Assembly: GCA_963782445.1 (NCBI GenBank)
Contig: CAWAJM010000001.1
Location: 248,001-312,000 of the forward strand
Reading direction: 5' to 3'
Origin: ZC4RG20 sp963782445
Lineage (GTDB): Bacteria; Pseudomonadota; Gammaproteobacteria; Steroidobacterales; Rariloculaceae
DNA: 64,000 bases
How positions within the stretch are numbered: position 1 is the stretch's first letter; the number at the start of each line of letters is the position of its first letter. Below are positions 1 to 9,402 of the stretch, one piece after another. The position numbers and the translations under genes were made by a program. The notes beneath the pieces are model-generated. The model saw only the letters and a list, made by a program, of their open reading frames with translations, did no database searches and was not told the origin of the DNA.

Positions 1-117
1 GTGCCATAGCGGTTCTAACGTTAGCTAACCATCGAAGTATTGTCAATGCCGCATCCGGGGCGTGGCTCGTGCCGCGCTGCGATCTGCTACGGTTAGGGCC
101 ATCGTAGTTGCATCCGG
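1..117. other. Left-edge intergenic stretch
   Basis: This short stretch precedes the channel gene. It holds a relatively A/T-rich patch with the 10-base palindrome ctaacgttag at about 15-24, which could belong to a promoter or operator of the channel gene or of a gene beyond the left edge. I see no coding signal in it. Confidence 0.3.
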
Positions 118-1314
118 GTGCTTCTCGTGACTCGACAGATCCGGCTCGGGTCGACTCGACCCATTGGGTTCGTCGTCGTTCTCGGTATCATGCTGTTGGG
201 GGCCGGCCGCGCCGGCGCTCAAGACACGGCGCCCACCGGCGACCAGGGCGCGGCGCCGACCGCGCCCGCCGGCAACGAGGCCGCCCAGGCGCAGGCGGCC
301 GCGCCGCGCGCGAAGCTCGTGATCGGCACCAAGGTTGCGCCGCCCTTCGTGATCAAGACCGATAACGGCGGGTTCGAGGGCATCAGCATCGATCTTTGGC
401 GCCGCGTCGCCGCTGATCTCGGGCTCGACTTCGAGTTTCGCGAGACGGACCTCGACGGGCTCATCACCGGGCTTGAGGACGGCACGCTCGACGCCTCGGT
501 CGCCGCGCTGACGGTCACGGCGCCGCGCGAGCAACGCATCGATTTCACCTATCCCTTTTACACGACGGGGCTCGCGATCGCGGTGCCGATGCGCGGCGGG
601 CGCGTGCTCGCGGCCCTCGAACGCCTGCTGTCCTGGCAGTTCTTCGCGGTCATCGCCGGGCTCGTCGCGCTGCTGCTCGCCGTGGGTTTCGTGCTCTGGC
701 TGTTCGAGCGCCGCAAGAATCCCGAGCAGTTCGGCGGCAGCGTCGTGCGCGGCATCGGCTCTGGGCTGTGGTGGGCGGCCGTGACGATGACGACCGTCGG
801 TTACGGCGACAAGGCGCCCTCGACGCTCGGCGGGCGCATCGTCGGTCTCGTCTGGATGTTCACGGCCGTGATCATCATCTCGAGCTTCACGGCGGCCATC
901 GCCACGTCGCTGACCGTGACGCAGCTCAATACGGGCATCCAGGGCCCCGACGATCTGGCGAACGCGCGCGTGGCGGCGCCGACGGGCTCCGCGACGGCGG
1001 CTTATCTCGATGCCCGCGGGATTCGCTACACCGGTGTCGCGGATCTTCCGGCCGCGCTCAATGCGCTCGCGGCCCACAGCGTCGACGCGGTCGTCTACGA
1101 CGATCCGATCCTGCGCTACGCGGCCAACGCCGAATATCCGAAGCGCACGCGCGTGCTGCCCGGCGTCTTCCAGCGCCAGGACTACGCGATCGCGCTGCCG
1201 GCCGGCAGCAAGCTGCGCGAGCCCATCAACGTCGCGCTGCTGCGGCTCGTCGGCAGCGACGAGTGGACGGCCATCAAGCGCAAGTATCTCGGCACGGCCG
1301 ACGGCGCGGACTGA
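118..1314 (+). CDS. GluR0-type ligand-gated potassium channel (periplasmic binding domain plus K+ pore)
   Basis: The 398-residue protein begins with a signal sequence (about 1-35) and a low-complexity Ala/Pro linker. The first half of a type-II periplasmic binding domain follows (about 65-160, with DLGLDFEF and FTYPFYTTGLAI). Then come a membrane helix (about 170-195), a pore loop with the K+ selectivity filter TVGYGD (about 223-228), a second pore helix (about 240-265), and the second half of the binding domain to the end. This split-domain order is that of bacterial GluR0 glutamate receptors, so the protein should be an inner-membrane channel gated by a periplasmic ligand, probably an amino acid. 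The start is GTG with a weak ribosome site, and other GTG codons lie nearby. The gene stands alone. The ligand cannot be told from the sequence. Confidence 0.88.
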   Translation: MLLVTRQIRLGSTRPIGFVVVLGIMLLGAGRAGAQDTAPTGDQGAAPTAPAGNEAAQAQAAAPRAKLVIGTKVAPPFVIKTDNGGFEGISIDLWRRVAADLGLDFEFRETDLDGLITGLEDGTLDASVAALTVTAPREQRIDFTYPFYTTGLAIAVPMRGGRVLAALERLLSWQFFAVIAGLVALLLAVGFVLWLFERRKNPEQFGGSVVRGIGSGLWWAAVTMTTVGYGDKAPSTLGGRIVGLVWMFTAVIIISSFTAAIATSLTVTQLNTGIQGPDDLANARVAAPTGSATAAYLDARGIRYTGVADLPAALNALAAHSVDAVVYDDPILRYAANAEYPKRTRVLPGVFQRQDYAIALPAGSKLREPINVALLRLVGSDEWTAIKRKYLGTADGAD

Positions 1315-1324
1315 GCGGGCAGAC

Positions 1325-2602
1325 TCACGTGCGCGGCGCGCCGGTCCGAGCGGCGCGGAGCCGCTCGGCCACCGTCTGCGCGACGTTGCGCGCGTCGCGG
1401 CCGACGCCGTGAATCATCCCCGACGACATCGAGTGCTGAAAGTGCATGCCGACGAAGTAAAGGCCGGGCTCGCTCTCGACGATGCCGCGGCGTTGGCGGG
1501 GCCGGCCGTCCGGGTCGAAGACGGGCAGCTCGATCCAGTCGAGCCCCGGCTCGAAACCCGTGCACCAGACGACGTTCGCAACGTCGAGCACGCGGCCGTC
1601 CTCGAGACGCGGGCGGCCGGCATCGACGCCCGCGACGCGCGGCACGCGCCGCACGCCGGCCGCCTCGAGATCGCGTGGGCGCTGTCGCAGCAGGGGGCCG
1701 CCGTGACCGAGGATTTTCGGCTGCAGCCGGCGCCCGATCGGCGTATCGAGGGTCACGACGCGATGAAACAGCACGCGCAGCACCAGCCTCACCATGAGGT
1801 GCCGGCCCAGCCATCCTTCGATGCGGAACGGGATGTGGCCGACGTCGCGGCCGGCGAGCCATACGCTGTGCCGGTCCGCGAGGTCCATGGCGATCTCGGC
1901 GCCGGAATTGCCTGCGCCGACGAGCAGGACGTCGCCAGCGCGCAACTGCGACGGGTTGCGGTATTCGCCGGCGTGCAGCTGCACGATGGCCGGGTCGAGC
2001 TCGGCCGCGAACGCCGGCAGGTGCGGCCTTTGGAAGCTCGCGGCGGCAACGACCACTTGGCGCGCCTCGATGCGCCGGCCGCCGGCCGTGACGCGGTAAC
2101 GATCGCCGTGCCTCGATACCGCCTCGACGCGCGCCCCCGTGCGGACGGGCAGATGGAGCTCGGCCGCGAATTTTTCCAGGTAGTCGGCCATCTCGTCCTT
2201 GGTCGGAAACGATCCCGCCGGAGCCGGGAACGGCATGCCGTCGAGACCGTCGAAGCGGGCGGGCGTGAACAGCCGCAGCGAGTCCCAGCGGCGGCGCCAG
2301 GCGTCGCCGACCCGCGCGTGGGCGTCCAGGATCACGAAGTTCACGCCGCGGCGGGCGAGGTGGTAGCCGACGGAGAGTCCCGCCTGGCCGGCACCGATGA
2401 CGACGACGTCGGCGCGCTCCTGCGCGCCGGGCCCGCGCCGGCCTTCCGTGGGGCGCCCGCTCTTCGCCCGTCCCTCGATAGGCCCGCCTTCGAGCGCCGC
2501 GACGGCCGCGCCCGGCTCGATGAGCGCGTCGCCCATGGCCGGCGCTTCCGGCCCGTAGGCGCTTTGCGCCCGCCACTGTCCATTCTCGGTTTCGCTTTTC
2601 AT
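1325..2602 (-). CDS. Flavin-containing monooxygenase / FAD-NAD(P)-binding oxidoreductase
   Basis: The 425-residue protein carries an FAD-binding GxGxxG motif in VVVIGAGQAGLSVGYHLARR (about 65-85) and a second Rossmann motif for NADPH in LLVGAGNSGAEIAMDLA (mid-protein). This is the layout of class B flavin monooxygenases of the CzcO/YUCCA type. It should be a cytosolic NADPH-dependent oxygenase; the substrate is unknown. The first 60 residues are a low-complexity leader. The ATG at 2602 has a good GGGAGG ribosome site. A much longer upstream extension is open but runs through the regulator gene in another frame and is not credible. It lies 131 bases downstream of the LuxR-type regulator on the same strand, so the regulator may control it. 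Confidence 0.85.
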   Translation of the reverse strand: MKSETENGQWRAQSAYGPEAPAMGDALIEPGAAVAALEGGPIEGRAKSGRPTEGRRGPGAQERADVVVIGAGQAGLSVGYHLARRGVNFVILDAHARVGDAWRRRWDSLRLFTPARFDGLDGMPFPAPAGSFPTKDEMADYLEKFAAELHLPVRTGARVEAVSRHGDRYRVTAGGRRIEARQVVVAAASFQRPHLPAFAAELDPAIVQLHAGEYRNPSQLRAGDVLLVGAGNSGAEIAMDLADRHSVWLAGRDVGHIPFRIEGWLGRHLMVRLVLRVLFHRVVTLDTPIGRRLQPKILGHGGPLLRQRPRDLEAAGVRRVPRVAGVDAGRPRLEDGRVLDVANVVWCTGFEPGLDWIELPVFDPDGRPRQRRGIVESEPGLYFVGMHFQHSMSSGMIHGVGRDARNVAQTVAERLRAARTGAPRT

Positions 2603-2733
2603 TGTGCCTCCCGTTGCGTCGAGACTCGGGAGCGAGTCTTGCAGGTCGGGGCGCGGCCCGCTTCGGGCGAATGCCCCATCCGGCCGCCTGGGAGGCATGG
2701 GGCAATCGGCCCATGCTGCAGCGGGCCGCGAGC

Positions 2734-4380
2734 CTAGAGGAGCTTTGCTTCGTAAGCGAACGCGGTGGCGGCCGCACGGGACGAGACGCAGAGCTTGGCG
2801 AAGATATTCTCGACGTGCCGATCGACCGTCTTGCCGCTGAGACCGAGGGTCTCGGCGATGGCCCGATTCGTTTTCCCCGAGGCCAGCAGGCGCAGCACCT
2901 CGAGCTCGCGCTGTGTGAGCCCGCGAGGCGTTTTGCCCGTGCCTGCCGGCCGCAGCGCCGCGAGCTCGGCGAGGTCGGGTTGCGCGCACAGGCGCTCGAA
3001 CACCTCGCGGGCGGCGTCGAGCTCGAGCGTCGCGGTATCCTCGTCACCGAGACCGCGGCAGGCGGCGGCGATCGCGACCCTGAGCCTGGCGGCGATATAG
3101 GGCGCATCGACCTTCTGCCAGATGGCGAACGCGTCGCTGAGGGCGACGAGCGCCGTCTGAAAATCGCCGCCCGCGAGGTGCACGCCCCCTCGCGCCTGGG
3201 CGGCCACGGCACGCAAGACTTCGGTCCCGTACTGCTGCGCGATGGCTTCGAGCTCTTTCGCGCCCGCGTCCGCGGCGTCGAGTTCGCCGAGACGCAGCAT
3301 GATCTCGACATAGGCGGGCAGCAGCTGCGCGCGCCGAAGCGGGTCGGCGCAGCCGCCGAGCACGCGCCGGATCGCCGCGCCGGCCTGCTCGCGCCGGCCT
3401 TGAGCCAGGCGCAGCAGCGCGAGGCCCGGCTGGGGCTCCCGGCCGAAGCGGTTCGCGTCGCGATAGGCGGCTTCGGCGGGCCCGAATTCGCCGCGCAGGC
3501 GATAGATCTCCGCTTGCTGATAGCAGGCGGCTCCCGCGGCATCCCGGTCGACGGACTCGGCGAGCTGGCGATACGCCCCTTCGGCCTCGGCCACGGCCTC
3601 GGGCCAGGCGCCGTTCCATTGCATGATCTCGGCTCGATGAACCATGCAGATGCCGGTGAAGGGGACGAGTTGGGGCTGAGCGTCGCACCAGCATGCCAGC
3701 GCCTCGGTCCACTCGCGCGCTCTGTCCATGGCATAGACCTGGCAGCAGGTCGCAATCATCGTGCAATAGACGAGCCCCGTTATGATCGGGGCAAGCTCGC
3801 CGTTCGCCGCCGCGAGCATGGCCTCGTCGAGCAAAACGAGACCCTCCGCGATGCGGCCCCGGCGCACGAGCGCGCGGCCCTCGAGCGTGCGCGCGAACGC
3901 GACGAGGTTCGGATCGGCGAAGCGCTCGCCGATCTCGGCGGCGCGTGCGGCCACGCCGCGGGCGGCGCCGAAGTCCCCGGCGCCCATCTGCCGGTGGGCC
4001 TCGGGCAGTAGCAGATAGCCCTCGAGCACGCCGGATTCGGGCCCCGCCCGTTCGAGAGTCCGGCGCGCGCGCTGCATCCACGCGGCGGCACGGGCCGGCT
4101 CCCCGAGCGAAAATAAGCGAAAGCCCGACCAGAAGGCCGCCCGCGCCGCCTCGCCATGACGGCCCCCGTCGGCGTGGAGGTGATGCAGCCGCTCGAGCGC
4201 CGCGATCATGTCCTCGTCGCGGCCGCACAGCGCGGCCGACCATGCCAGCGACTCCAAGTCGTCGGCATCGAGCGGGGTCAACGCGTCGGCGCGCCCGAAT
4301 GCGTCGAACGCATCGCGCCATGCCCTGCATCGATAGGCCTTTCGGGCATCGTCGAGCAATCGCTCGCGTTGAGCGTTCAT
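2734..4380 (-). CDS. LuxR-family transcriptional regulator with TPR-like N-terminal region
   Basis: The 548-residue protein consists of an Ala-rich, helical, TPR-like region (about 1-470) and a C-terminal LuxR/GerE helix-turn-helix (about 483-545) with LTQRELEVLRLLASGKTNRA and LGLSGKTVDRHVENIFAKL. There is no receiver or ATPase domain, so the signal is probably sensed through the helical repeats. The start ATG at 4380 follows the intergenic region shared with the divergent secreted hydrolase. The flavin monooxygenase follows on the same strand and is the likeliest target. Confidence 0.85.
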   Translation of the reverse strand: MNAQRERLLDDARKAYRCRAWRDAFDAFGRADALTPLDADDLESLAWSAALCGRDEDMIAALERLHHLHADGGRHGEAARAAFWSGFRLFSLGEPARAAAWMQRARRTLERAGPESGVLEGYLLLPEAHRQMGAGDFGAARGVAARAAEIGERFADPNLVAFARTLEGRALVRRGRIAEGLVLLDEAMLAAANGELAPIITGLVYCTMIATCCQVYAMDRAREWTEALACWCDAQPQLVPFTGICMVHRAEIMQWNGAWPEAVAEAEGAYRQLAESVDRDAAGAACYQQAEIYRLRGEFGPAEAAYRDANRFGREPQPGLALLRLAQGRREQAGAAIRRVLGGCADPLRRAQLLPAYVEIMLRLGELDAADAGAKELEAIAQQYGTEVLRAVAAQARGGVHLAGGDFQTALVALSDAFAIWQKVDAPYIAARLRVAIAAACRGLGDEDTATLELDAAREVFERLCAQPDLAELAALRPAGTGKTPRGLTQRELEVLRLLASGKTNRAIAETLGLSGKTVDRHVENIFAKLCVSSRAAATAFAYEAKLL

Positions 4381-4524
4381 ATCACTCGCACTATAGCGCG
4401 AGCGAGCCGCCAGCGCGGGACGAGGGCGCGCGAAACGCGAGCAGTGGTGGCGCCGGCCCGCTTGCTGGCACAATCCGGACCAGGGCCGAAATTCTTTTCC
4501 AGCGTCGCGTTCGAGGGGGGAGTC

Positions 4525-5913
4525 ATGCGTCGATCGGCGGCAACGAGAAACATCTCGACATTGATACTTGGCCTTGCGGCGATCGGGTTCGCGGCGAGCA
4601 GCGCGATGGCGCAGTTCGGTCGGGGCGGCCCGGGCGGCCGCGCCCGTGCGGACGCTCCGCTCACGCCCGAGGCCGTGCGCCTGCCCACGGCATGGAAGCC
4701 GGTCACGGGCCCGGGACCCATGTTCGACTCCGCGCCCTCTCAGGCGCCGGGTTACACCACGCTGGATCTCGGCTACGAGACGCTCGAATACTTCGTCTCC
4801 GGTACCGCGGACGGCAAGCCCTACACGACCCGCGTCGTGATCCGGCGTCCGAGCCGCGATGCCGACTTCAGCGGCATCGTGCTCGCCGAGGCCATGCACA
4901 TCAGCGGCGCCGCCCACGTGTTCGAGATGACGAGCTACTACACGATGGCATCGGGGCACGCCGCCGTCGAGATCCTGACAACGTCGCCGCAGCAGTTCGT
5001 CGACTTCAACGCCGCCCGCTATGCCGCGCTCGAGGTCTCACCCGGCCAGACCAACGAGATCCTGTCCCAGGTCGGCGCGCTGATCAAAAGCCCGAAGGGG
5101 CCGCTCGGTCTTCGGGTCCGTAAGGCCGTGCTGGCCGGGAGCTCGATGAGCGCCGGGGTGCTCGTCAACTACCTGCCGGCCCATGCCCGTTACCGCACGC
5201 CCGAGATGCAGCACATCTACGACGGCTTCTTTCCGACCTCGATCGGGGCGACGATCGGGCCGGTCGACGTGCCGCTGATTCAGCTGCCGACGCTGCGTGA
5301 GGTCGAGACCAGCGTCTCGCGGCGCAACGACGGCGACGCGCCCGGCGATCAGTTTCGTCTCTACGAGTTCGTTCCCGTCGGCCACGTCGATTCGCGCGAC
5401 AACGTGAGGCTGATCCCGAACCCCTGCGCGCGGCCGCTGAGCACGCTCCCGCTGCAGGCCTACTATGCCGTCGGGCTCGATCACCTCATTCGCTGGGTGG
5501 ACAAGGGAGTCGTGCCGCCGCGCGCCGACCGAATCTGGCTGGACCGCAACGTCGAGAACGACGGCTCGCAGATGCTACTCGACCAGCACGCCAACCCTCG
5601 CGGCGGCATCCGCACGCCTTACGTCGATGTTCCGACCGCGACCTACAAGCCGATGAACGAGGCCGCGGACCCGCTGCCCGCGAAGGTCAGTGCCTATGTG
5701 CGGGCGAACGGGCCGCGCGGCGCGAGCCTGATGTGCAGCCTCAGCAACTACCAATACTCGTTCTCGAAGGACGAGCTCAAGGCGCTCTACGGGACGCCCG
5801 AGGCGTACCGCAAGGCCTTCGAGCGGCGGCTCGACGAGCTCGAGGCCCAGGGCTGGTCGCTGCCGCTCTACCACAAGATGATCATGGCCGACGCGGAGGC
5901 GATCGACTTCTAG
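4525..5913 (+). CDS. Secreted alpha/beta hydrolase domain protein
   Basis: The 462-residue protein has a classical signal peptide (about 1-30, ending SAMAQ) and then a Gly/Arg-rich stretch. The body matches the family annotated alpha/beta hydrolase domain-containing protein, with a candidate nucleophile in AGSSMSAG (about residue 210) and conserved blocks such as VEILTTSPQQFVDFN. Members are exported proteins of unknown substrate, common in Steroidobacter-like bacteria and sphingomonads. The ATG at 4525 follows a strong AGGGGGGAG ribosome site; the frame is open further upstream but without a better start. The gene ends ten bases from the convergent DUF6152 cassette. Confidence 0.78.
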   Translation: MRRSAATRNISTLILGLAAIGFAASSAMAQFGRGGPGGRARADAPLTPEAVRLPTAWKPVTGPGPMFDSAPSQAPGYTTLDLGYETLEYFVSGTADGKPYTTRVVIRRPSRDADFSGIVLAEAMHISGAAHVFEMTSYYTMASGHAAVEILTTSPQQFVDFNAARYAALEVSPGQTNEILSQVGALIKSPKGPLGLRVRKAVLAGSSMSAGVLVNYLPAHARYRTPEMQHIYDGFFPTSIGATIGPVDVPLIQLPTLREVETSVSRRNDGDAPGDQFRLYEFVPVGHVDSRDNVRLIPNPCARPLSTLPLQAYYAVGLDHLIRWVDKGVVPPRADRIWLDRNVENDGSQMLLDQHANPRGGIRTPYVDVPTATYKPMNEAADPLPAKVSAYVRANGPRGASLMCSLSNYQYSFSKDELKALYGTPEAYRKAFERRLDELEAQGWSLPLYHKMIMADAEAIDF

Positions 5914-5923
5914 GATTCTCCGT

Positions 5924-6448
5924 CTACGGCGACGTGCCCTGGCTCGATCCGGCGAAGAGGCGCTTGCCGTCGGCCGTCGTGACGACGCGGGCGTTGCCGT
6001 TCGTGCTGCTGTCGCGCGCGCGGAATCCCTCGATCGTGACGTGGTCGCCTTGACGCAGCGACTTGCGCGTCCAGCCCTGGCGCATGAGGCCGTTGGGGCT
6101 CGCGAGCTCGAAGGCCCATTCGGCGGCCTCGTTCGCGCCGAGCGTCTTGCACGACCAAGGCGCCGCCTTTTTGTCGCCGCCGCGCGGGCCCTTGCTGCCC
6201 GGGCGCTCGCAGAGCTCCTTCACGCTCACATGGATCCACCCGTGCGGATTCATCCATTCGAGCTTGGTCACGTCGCCCGTGACCTTGATCTCGCGGCTCG
6301 CGTCGAACTCCGCGGAGAACGAATGATGGGCCGCCAGCGGCAGCGGTGCCGCGAAGGCGACCAGGGCGGCGGCGCACGCGAGCGTGGCTGCGCCTAACCG
6401 GGTGCCGACGCGGCGGCGGCCTTTGAGTGCGAATGCATTTGTCTTCAT
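5924..6448 (-). CDS. DUF6152 family exported protein (distal copy)
   Basis: This 174-residue protein has a signal peptide (about 1-39) and then HHSFSAEFD, the DUF6152 hallmark. It continues with the small beta-rich domain containing WMNPHGW and GDHVTIEGFRARD. Cleavage after the Ala before the His pair would place His at or next to the mature N-terminus. It is the last gene of a four-gene minus-strand cassette, 12 bases after the 317-residue gene, and is paralogous to the proximal DUF6152 gene at 9403-9795. The function of the family is unknown. It is probably periplasmic. Confidence 0.82.
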   Translation of the reverse strand: MKTNAFALKGRRRVGTRLGAATLACAAALVAFAAPLPLAAHHSFSAEFDASREIKVTGDVTKLEWMNPHGWIHVSVKELCERPGSKGPRGGDKKAAPWSCKTLGANEAAEWAFELASPNGLMRQGWTRKSLRQGDHVTIEGFRARDSSTNGNARVVTTADGKRLFAGSSQGTSP

Positions 6449-6460
6449 GGCCCGTATCTC

Positions 6461-7414
6461 CTACTTCAAATCGATTCGGCGGCCGAATTGCTGGTTTTCG
6501 TTGCAGATGAACTCGATCAGTTGCTGGTCGGGCAAGATCCGCTGGTCGATGCGCACCGTCCACGGCTTGGTGTAGGCCTTCGGGTCGTCGATCGTGAAGT
6601 CGATCTGCAGATGTCCGAAGGTCGGACGGCGGAAGCGCTCGGTGATCTTCGCCTGGCGCGAGTACGGGCTGCCGTTCACGTCGAGCCAGCCGTCGTGAGG
6701 GCCGTCCTCCGCGCCGCGCAGGTTATTGGTCTCGACGACGAGATCCCCATGCTCCCAGTGACCGACCGAGTAGCCGTACCACCACGGCTGCGGATCGCCT
6801 TGCGGCGGCAGCTTGCGGCCGTCTAGGTAGATCTGGCGCAGGCCGTAGTTCGCCTCGTACTGGATGAGGATCAAGTTCTTCGTCTGGACGATCTTGCGCG
6901 GCTGCGGCTGCTGGTGGAACTGCAAAAAGCCCATCGGCAGACAGTTGGCGTCCGGATTGTCGCGCGCCTTGAGCGCGAAGCGCTTGTCCCTGAGCGCCTT
7001 GGCCCAGGGTGTATACGGCAGGCCGCCCTTCATGTTGCCGCCTGCTTCGAAGAACGTCGCGACCGGCGGGCCGTTGGGATCGAACGGGAAGCGCGCGGTG
7101 ACGATGTCGATCGGCGCGCCGCCGCCGCCGGCGGGGCCTTTGCGCGGCGGTCCGCTCTCGGCGCGCATCCATACACCCGACAAATCGGGCGTCCCGTCGG
7201 GCATTTTCGGCGGCGGCGCATCCATGAGGACTTTGCCGTCGGCGTCGCGCGGCACGGAGGCGTCCTTGAAGACGGGCCATTGGGCGTGAGCCCCCGGGGA
7301 CCAGCCGAGCGTGGCGACGGCGCCGGTGAAGGTGACGATGGCGGCCGCCGTCCAGGCCGCGCGCGGCCGGCGGGAAGGCGTGTCCACACTCGAGGAAATT
7401 GCGGTTTCAGGCAT
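6461..7414 (-). CDS. Exported protein of unknown function, small paralogue of the 600-residue protein
   Basis: The 317-residue protein has a Ser/Arg-rich start, a hydrophobic export signal (about 22-45, ending AHAQ), and a body beginning MPDGTPDLSGVWMR. Three blocks recur in the 600-residue neighbour: PDLSGVW against PDLTGAW, YSVGHWEHGDLVVET against HSVGHWEGDTLVIES, and ITERFRR against VTERFTRR. The two proteins therefore share one domain. I do not recognise a catalytic motif. It lies in a four-gene cassette between the large protein and the distal DUF6152 gene, probably co-transcribed, and is likely periplasmic or outer-surface. Confidence 0.75.
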   Translation of the reverse strand: MPETAISSSVDTPSRRPRAAWTAAAIVTFTGAVATLGWSPGAHAQWPVFKDASVPRDADGKVLMDAPPPKMPDGTPDLSGVWMRAESGPPRKGPAGGGGAPIDIVTARFPFDPNGPPVATFFEAGGNMKGGLPYTPWAKALRDKRFALKARDNPDANCLPMGFLQFHQQPQPRKIVQTKNLILIQYEANYGLRQIYLDGRKLPPQGDPQPWWYGYSVGHWEHGDLVVETNNLRGAEDGPHDGWLDVNGSPYSRQAKITERFRRPTFGHLQIDFTIDDPKAYTKPWTVRIDQRILPDQQLIEFICNENQQFGRRIDLK

Positions 7415-7569
7415 GTCAGGTCTCCGTTCTCAAGGCACAGCGACGCCGCCGGTCCGGTCGTCCCCGGCTCGAGAATGACGAAGCGCTGCTTAGCGAGGGA
7501 ATCGACCGAGAGACGCGAGCGCCGGACGTCGCGAAGACGCCCGGCGCCCGTACTTCGCCGGTTCTACTT

Positions 7570-9372
7570 CTAGTGGTGAATCTGCTCCGTGATGTCGTCC
7601 AGCTCGTAGGATTGGCACGTCCCGCGCTCCGCGCCGAGCATCTGGCTGCGATCGCCGAACGGGCCGGTGACTTCGCCGCCCGTCGTCAGCAGGATCGGAT
7701 CGAGCGTCCAAGGCTGGAGGAGCACGTCGGGGTCCTCGACCTTCACCTCGTAGAGCATCTGATTGCCCCGCCGCGTGAAGCGCTCCGTGACCTTCATGTT
7801 CTCCGAATGAAAGAACCCGCCGCGCGCGAGCCAAGTCGCCGGCGTGAAGCCGCTCGACTCGATCACGAGCGTGTCGCCTTCCCAGTGGCCGACGGAGTGC
7901 CCCGTGTACTTGGTCTGGATCAGCTCCCGCTCGCTGATCTTGCGGCCGTCGGTCGGGATCACGCGGAAGTCCGTATAGCCGCCGCCGCCGTCGCCGCCCG
8001 CCGGGTACAGGAACGTGATGTCCTTGGCCGTCGCGAAGACGCGGCTCGGCGGACCTTGCCGCGGAATGCCCATGGGCTGACAGGTCATGATCGGATCTTC
8101 TTTGTTCGTCCACATATCGAGATAGACGACCTTGTCCCAATTCTCGGGCTTATAGAGCGGACGATTCGGCCCGAAGCGCGACGCGGCCTCGAACTCGAAG
8201 TCGATCGTCTGATTCCACTGCGTGCTGCACCCCTCGAGTTGCTCCGGTGCGCAGCGGCGGCTGCCATAACGCCAGATGAAGAACTTGGTGGGGCCGCGCC
8301 AGGCGCCGGTCAGGTCCGGCTTGCCGTCGGCCAAGCGCGGCGTCGGGGCGTCGGAATCCAGCACCGGGGCTTTTTGATCCGTCCCGTACATCTTGACCGG
8401 CATCGTGGGATGGCCGCTCACGCTCTGCGGCACGGGCACGACGACGTAGACGCTGCCCGTCTCCGTCTGCTTCGTCGTCAGGTCGCGCATGACCTTGCCG
8501 TTCTTGCGCTCCGTCACGCGGCCGGCCGTGAGGACTTCGATACGATTCAGGGGATTGTTGTAGTCGTTGTATTGGCTGTAATCGAACTCGTAGGTGTCGC
8601 TTCCGTGCTTGACGACGACGGATTGGGTCATGAAGCGATCGTCGAGCCGGGCCACGGCCGTGGCGCCCTCGACGCCCGGAATCGGATACGTGACGACCGG
8701 CGTCTTGCCGTCCCAGGTCACGGAGGTCTGGCCGATCTTCTGCGTGCCCGCCTCGAGCAGCCCGCCGGGGTTGCGCCACACCTTCCGCAGCGGGATGCCG
8801 GCACCGGCCAAGGCGGCCTTCGGCGCGCCCTGCGGGCTGGCCCAGAGACGGATCAGCCGCTCGTCGAGCTTGTCCGGCGTCGGCGTGGCCGTGCCTCTGC
8901 CGGGCTCGAGACCGGCGCCCGGCACGTCTTCGTCCCAGGCGTACTGGCCGCTCGCGACCTCGATGTTGGAATACGTCCGACCGTTAGGCAGGGTGCACTT
9001 GATCTCCGTACGGTAACCGGGCGTCTGGTAGCTGACGTCCATGCGGTATCCCGATGTGCCGAGCTCGCCGTTCCGCGCGCCGTTCTTGAACGGCGCGATG
9101 GCACAGGGCTGGCCGTCGACCTGGATCGTGCCTTCGGCCCGATACTCGAGCGAGACGATGAGCTCGTGCTCCTCGATGCCGCGCAGCATGCCCTGGTGCC
9201 ATGGCCAGTTGAACAGCACGGACTTCAAGTCTCTGGCATCGGGTTTCGGCGTATAGACCTTCACGGGCGGGCCACCGAACTGGGCGCTTGCCGAGAGCGA
9301 CACGCCCATCGTAAGCGCCGCCGCCGCGGCCAGCGACTTCCTGACAATCCCCTTGTCCAAGGTCATGATCAT
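7570..9372 (-). CDS. Large exported protein of unknown function in the DUF6152 cassette
   Basis: The 600-residue protein has a signal peptide (about 1-31, ending SASAQ). A unique N-terminal half (about 32-330) follows, with no motif I recognise. The C-terminal half (about 340-600) contains PDLTGAWRG, the cysteine pair around RRCAPEQLEGCST, HSVGHWEGDTLVIES and a final region with VTERFTRR. The C-terminal half is homologous to the 317-residue protein next to it. No enzyme signature is visible. It is the second gene of the minus-strand cassette, 30 bases after the proximal DUF6152 gene, and 155 bases separate it from the next gene. Confidence 0.75.
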   Translation of the reverse strand: MIMTLDKGIVRKSLAAAAALTMGVSLSASAQFGGPPVKVYTPKPDARDLKSVLFNWPWHQGMLRGIEEHELIVSLEYRAEGTIQVDGQPCAIAPFKNGARNGELGTSGYRMDVSYQTPGYRTEIKCTLPNGRTYSNIEVASGQYAWDEDVPGAGLEPGRGTATPTPDKLDERLIRLWASPQGAPKAALAGAGIPLRKVWRNPGGLLEAGTQKIGQTSVTWDGKTPVVTYPIPGVEGATAVARLDDRFMTQSVVVKHGSDTYEFDYSQYNDYNNPLNRIEVLTAGRVTERKNGKVMRDLTTKQTETGSVYVVVPVPQSVSGHPTMPVKMYGTDQKAPVLDSDAPTPRLADGKPDLTGAWRGPTKFFIWRYGSRRCAPEQLEGCSTQWNQTIDFEFEAASRFGPNRPLYKPENWDKVVYLDMWTNKEDPIMTCQPMGIPRQGPPSRVFATAKDITFLYPAGGDGGGGYTDFRVIPTDGRKISERELIQTKYTGHSVGHWEGDTLVIESSGFTPATWLARGGFFHSENMKVTERFTRRGNQMLYEVKVEDPDVLLQPWTLDPILLTTGGEVTGPFGDRSQMLGAERGTCQSYELDDITEQIHH

Positions 9373-9402
9373 CTCCCCCTAAGTCCTTATTAGAAACAAG
9401 CG

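Noticed and set aside
1182..3755. An 857-codon minus-strand open frame
   Set aside because: It crosses the monooxygenase and regulator genes in the wrong frame and has no recognisable domain.
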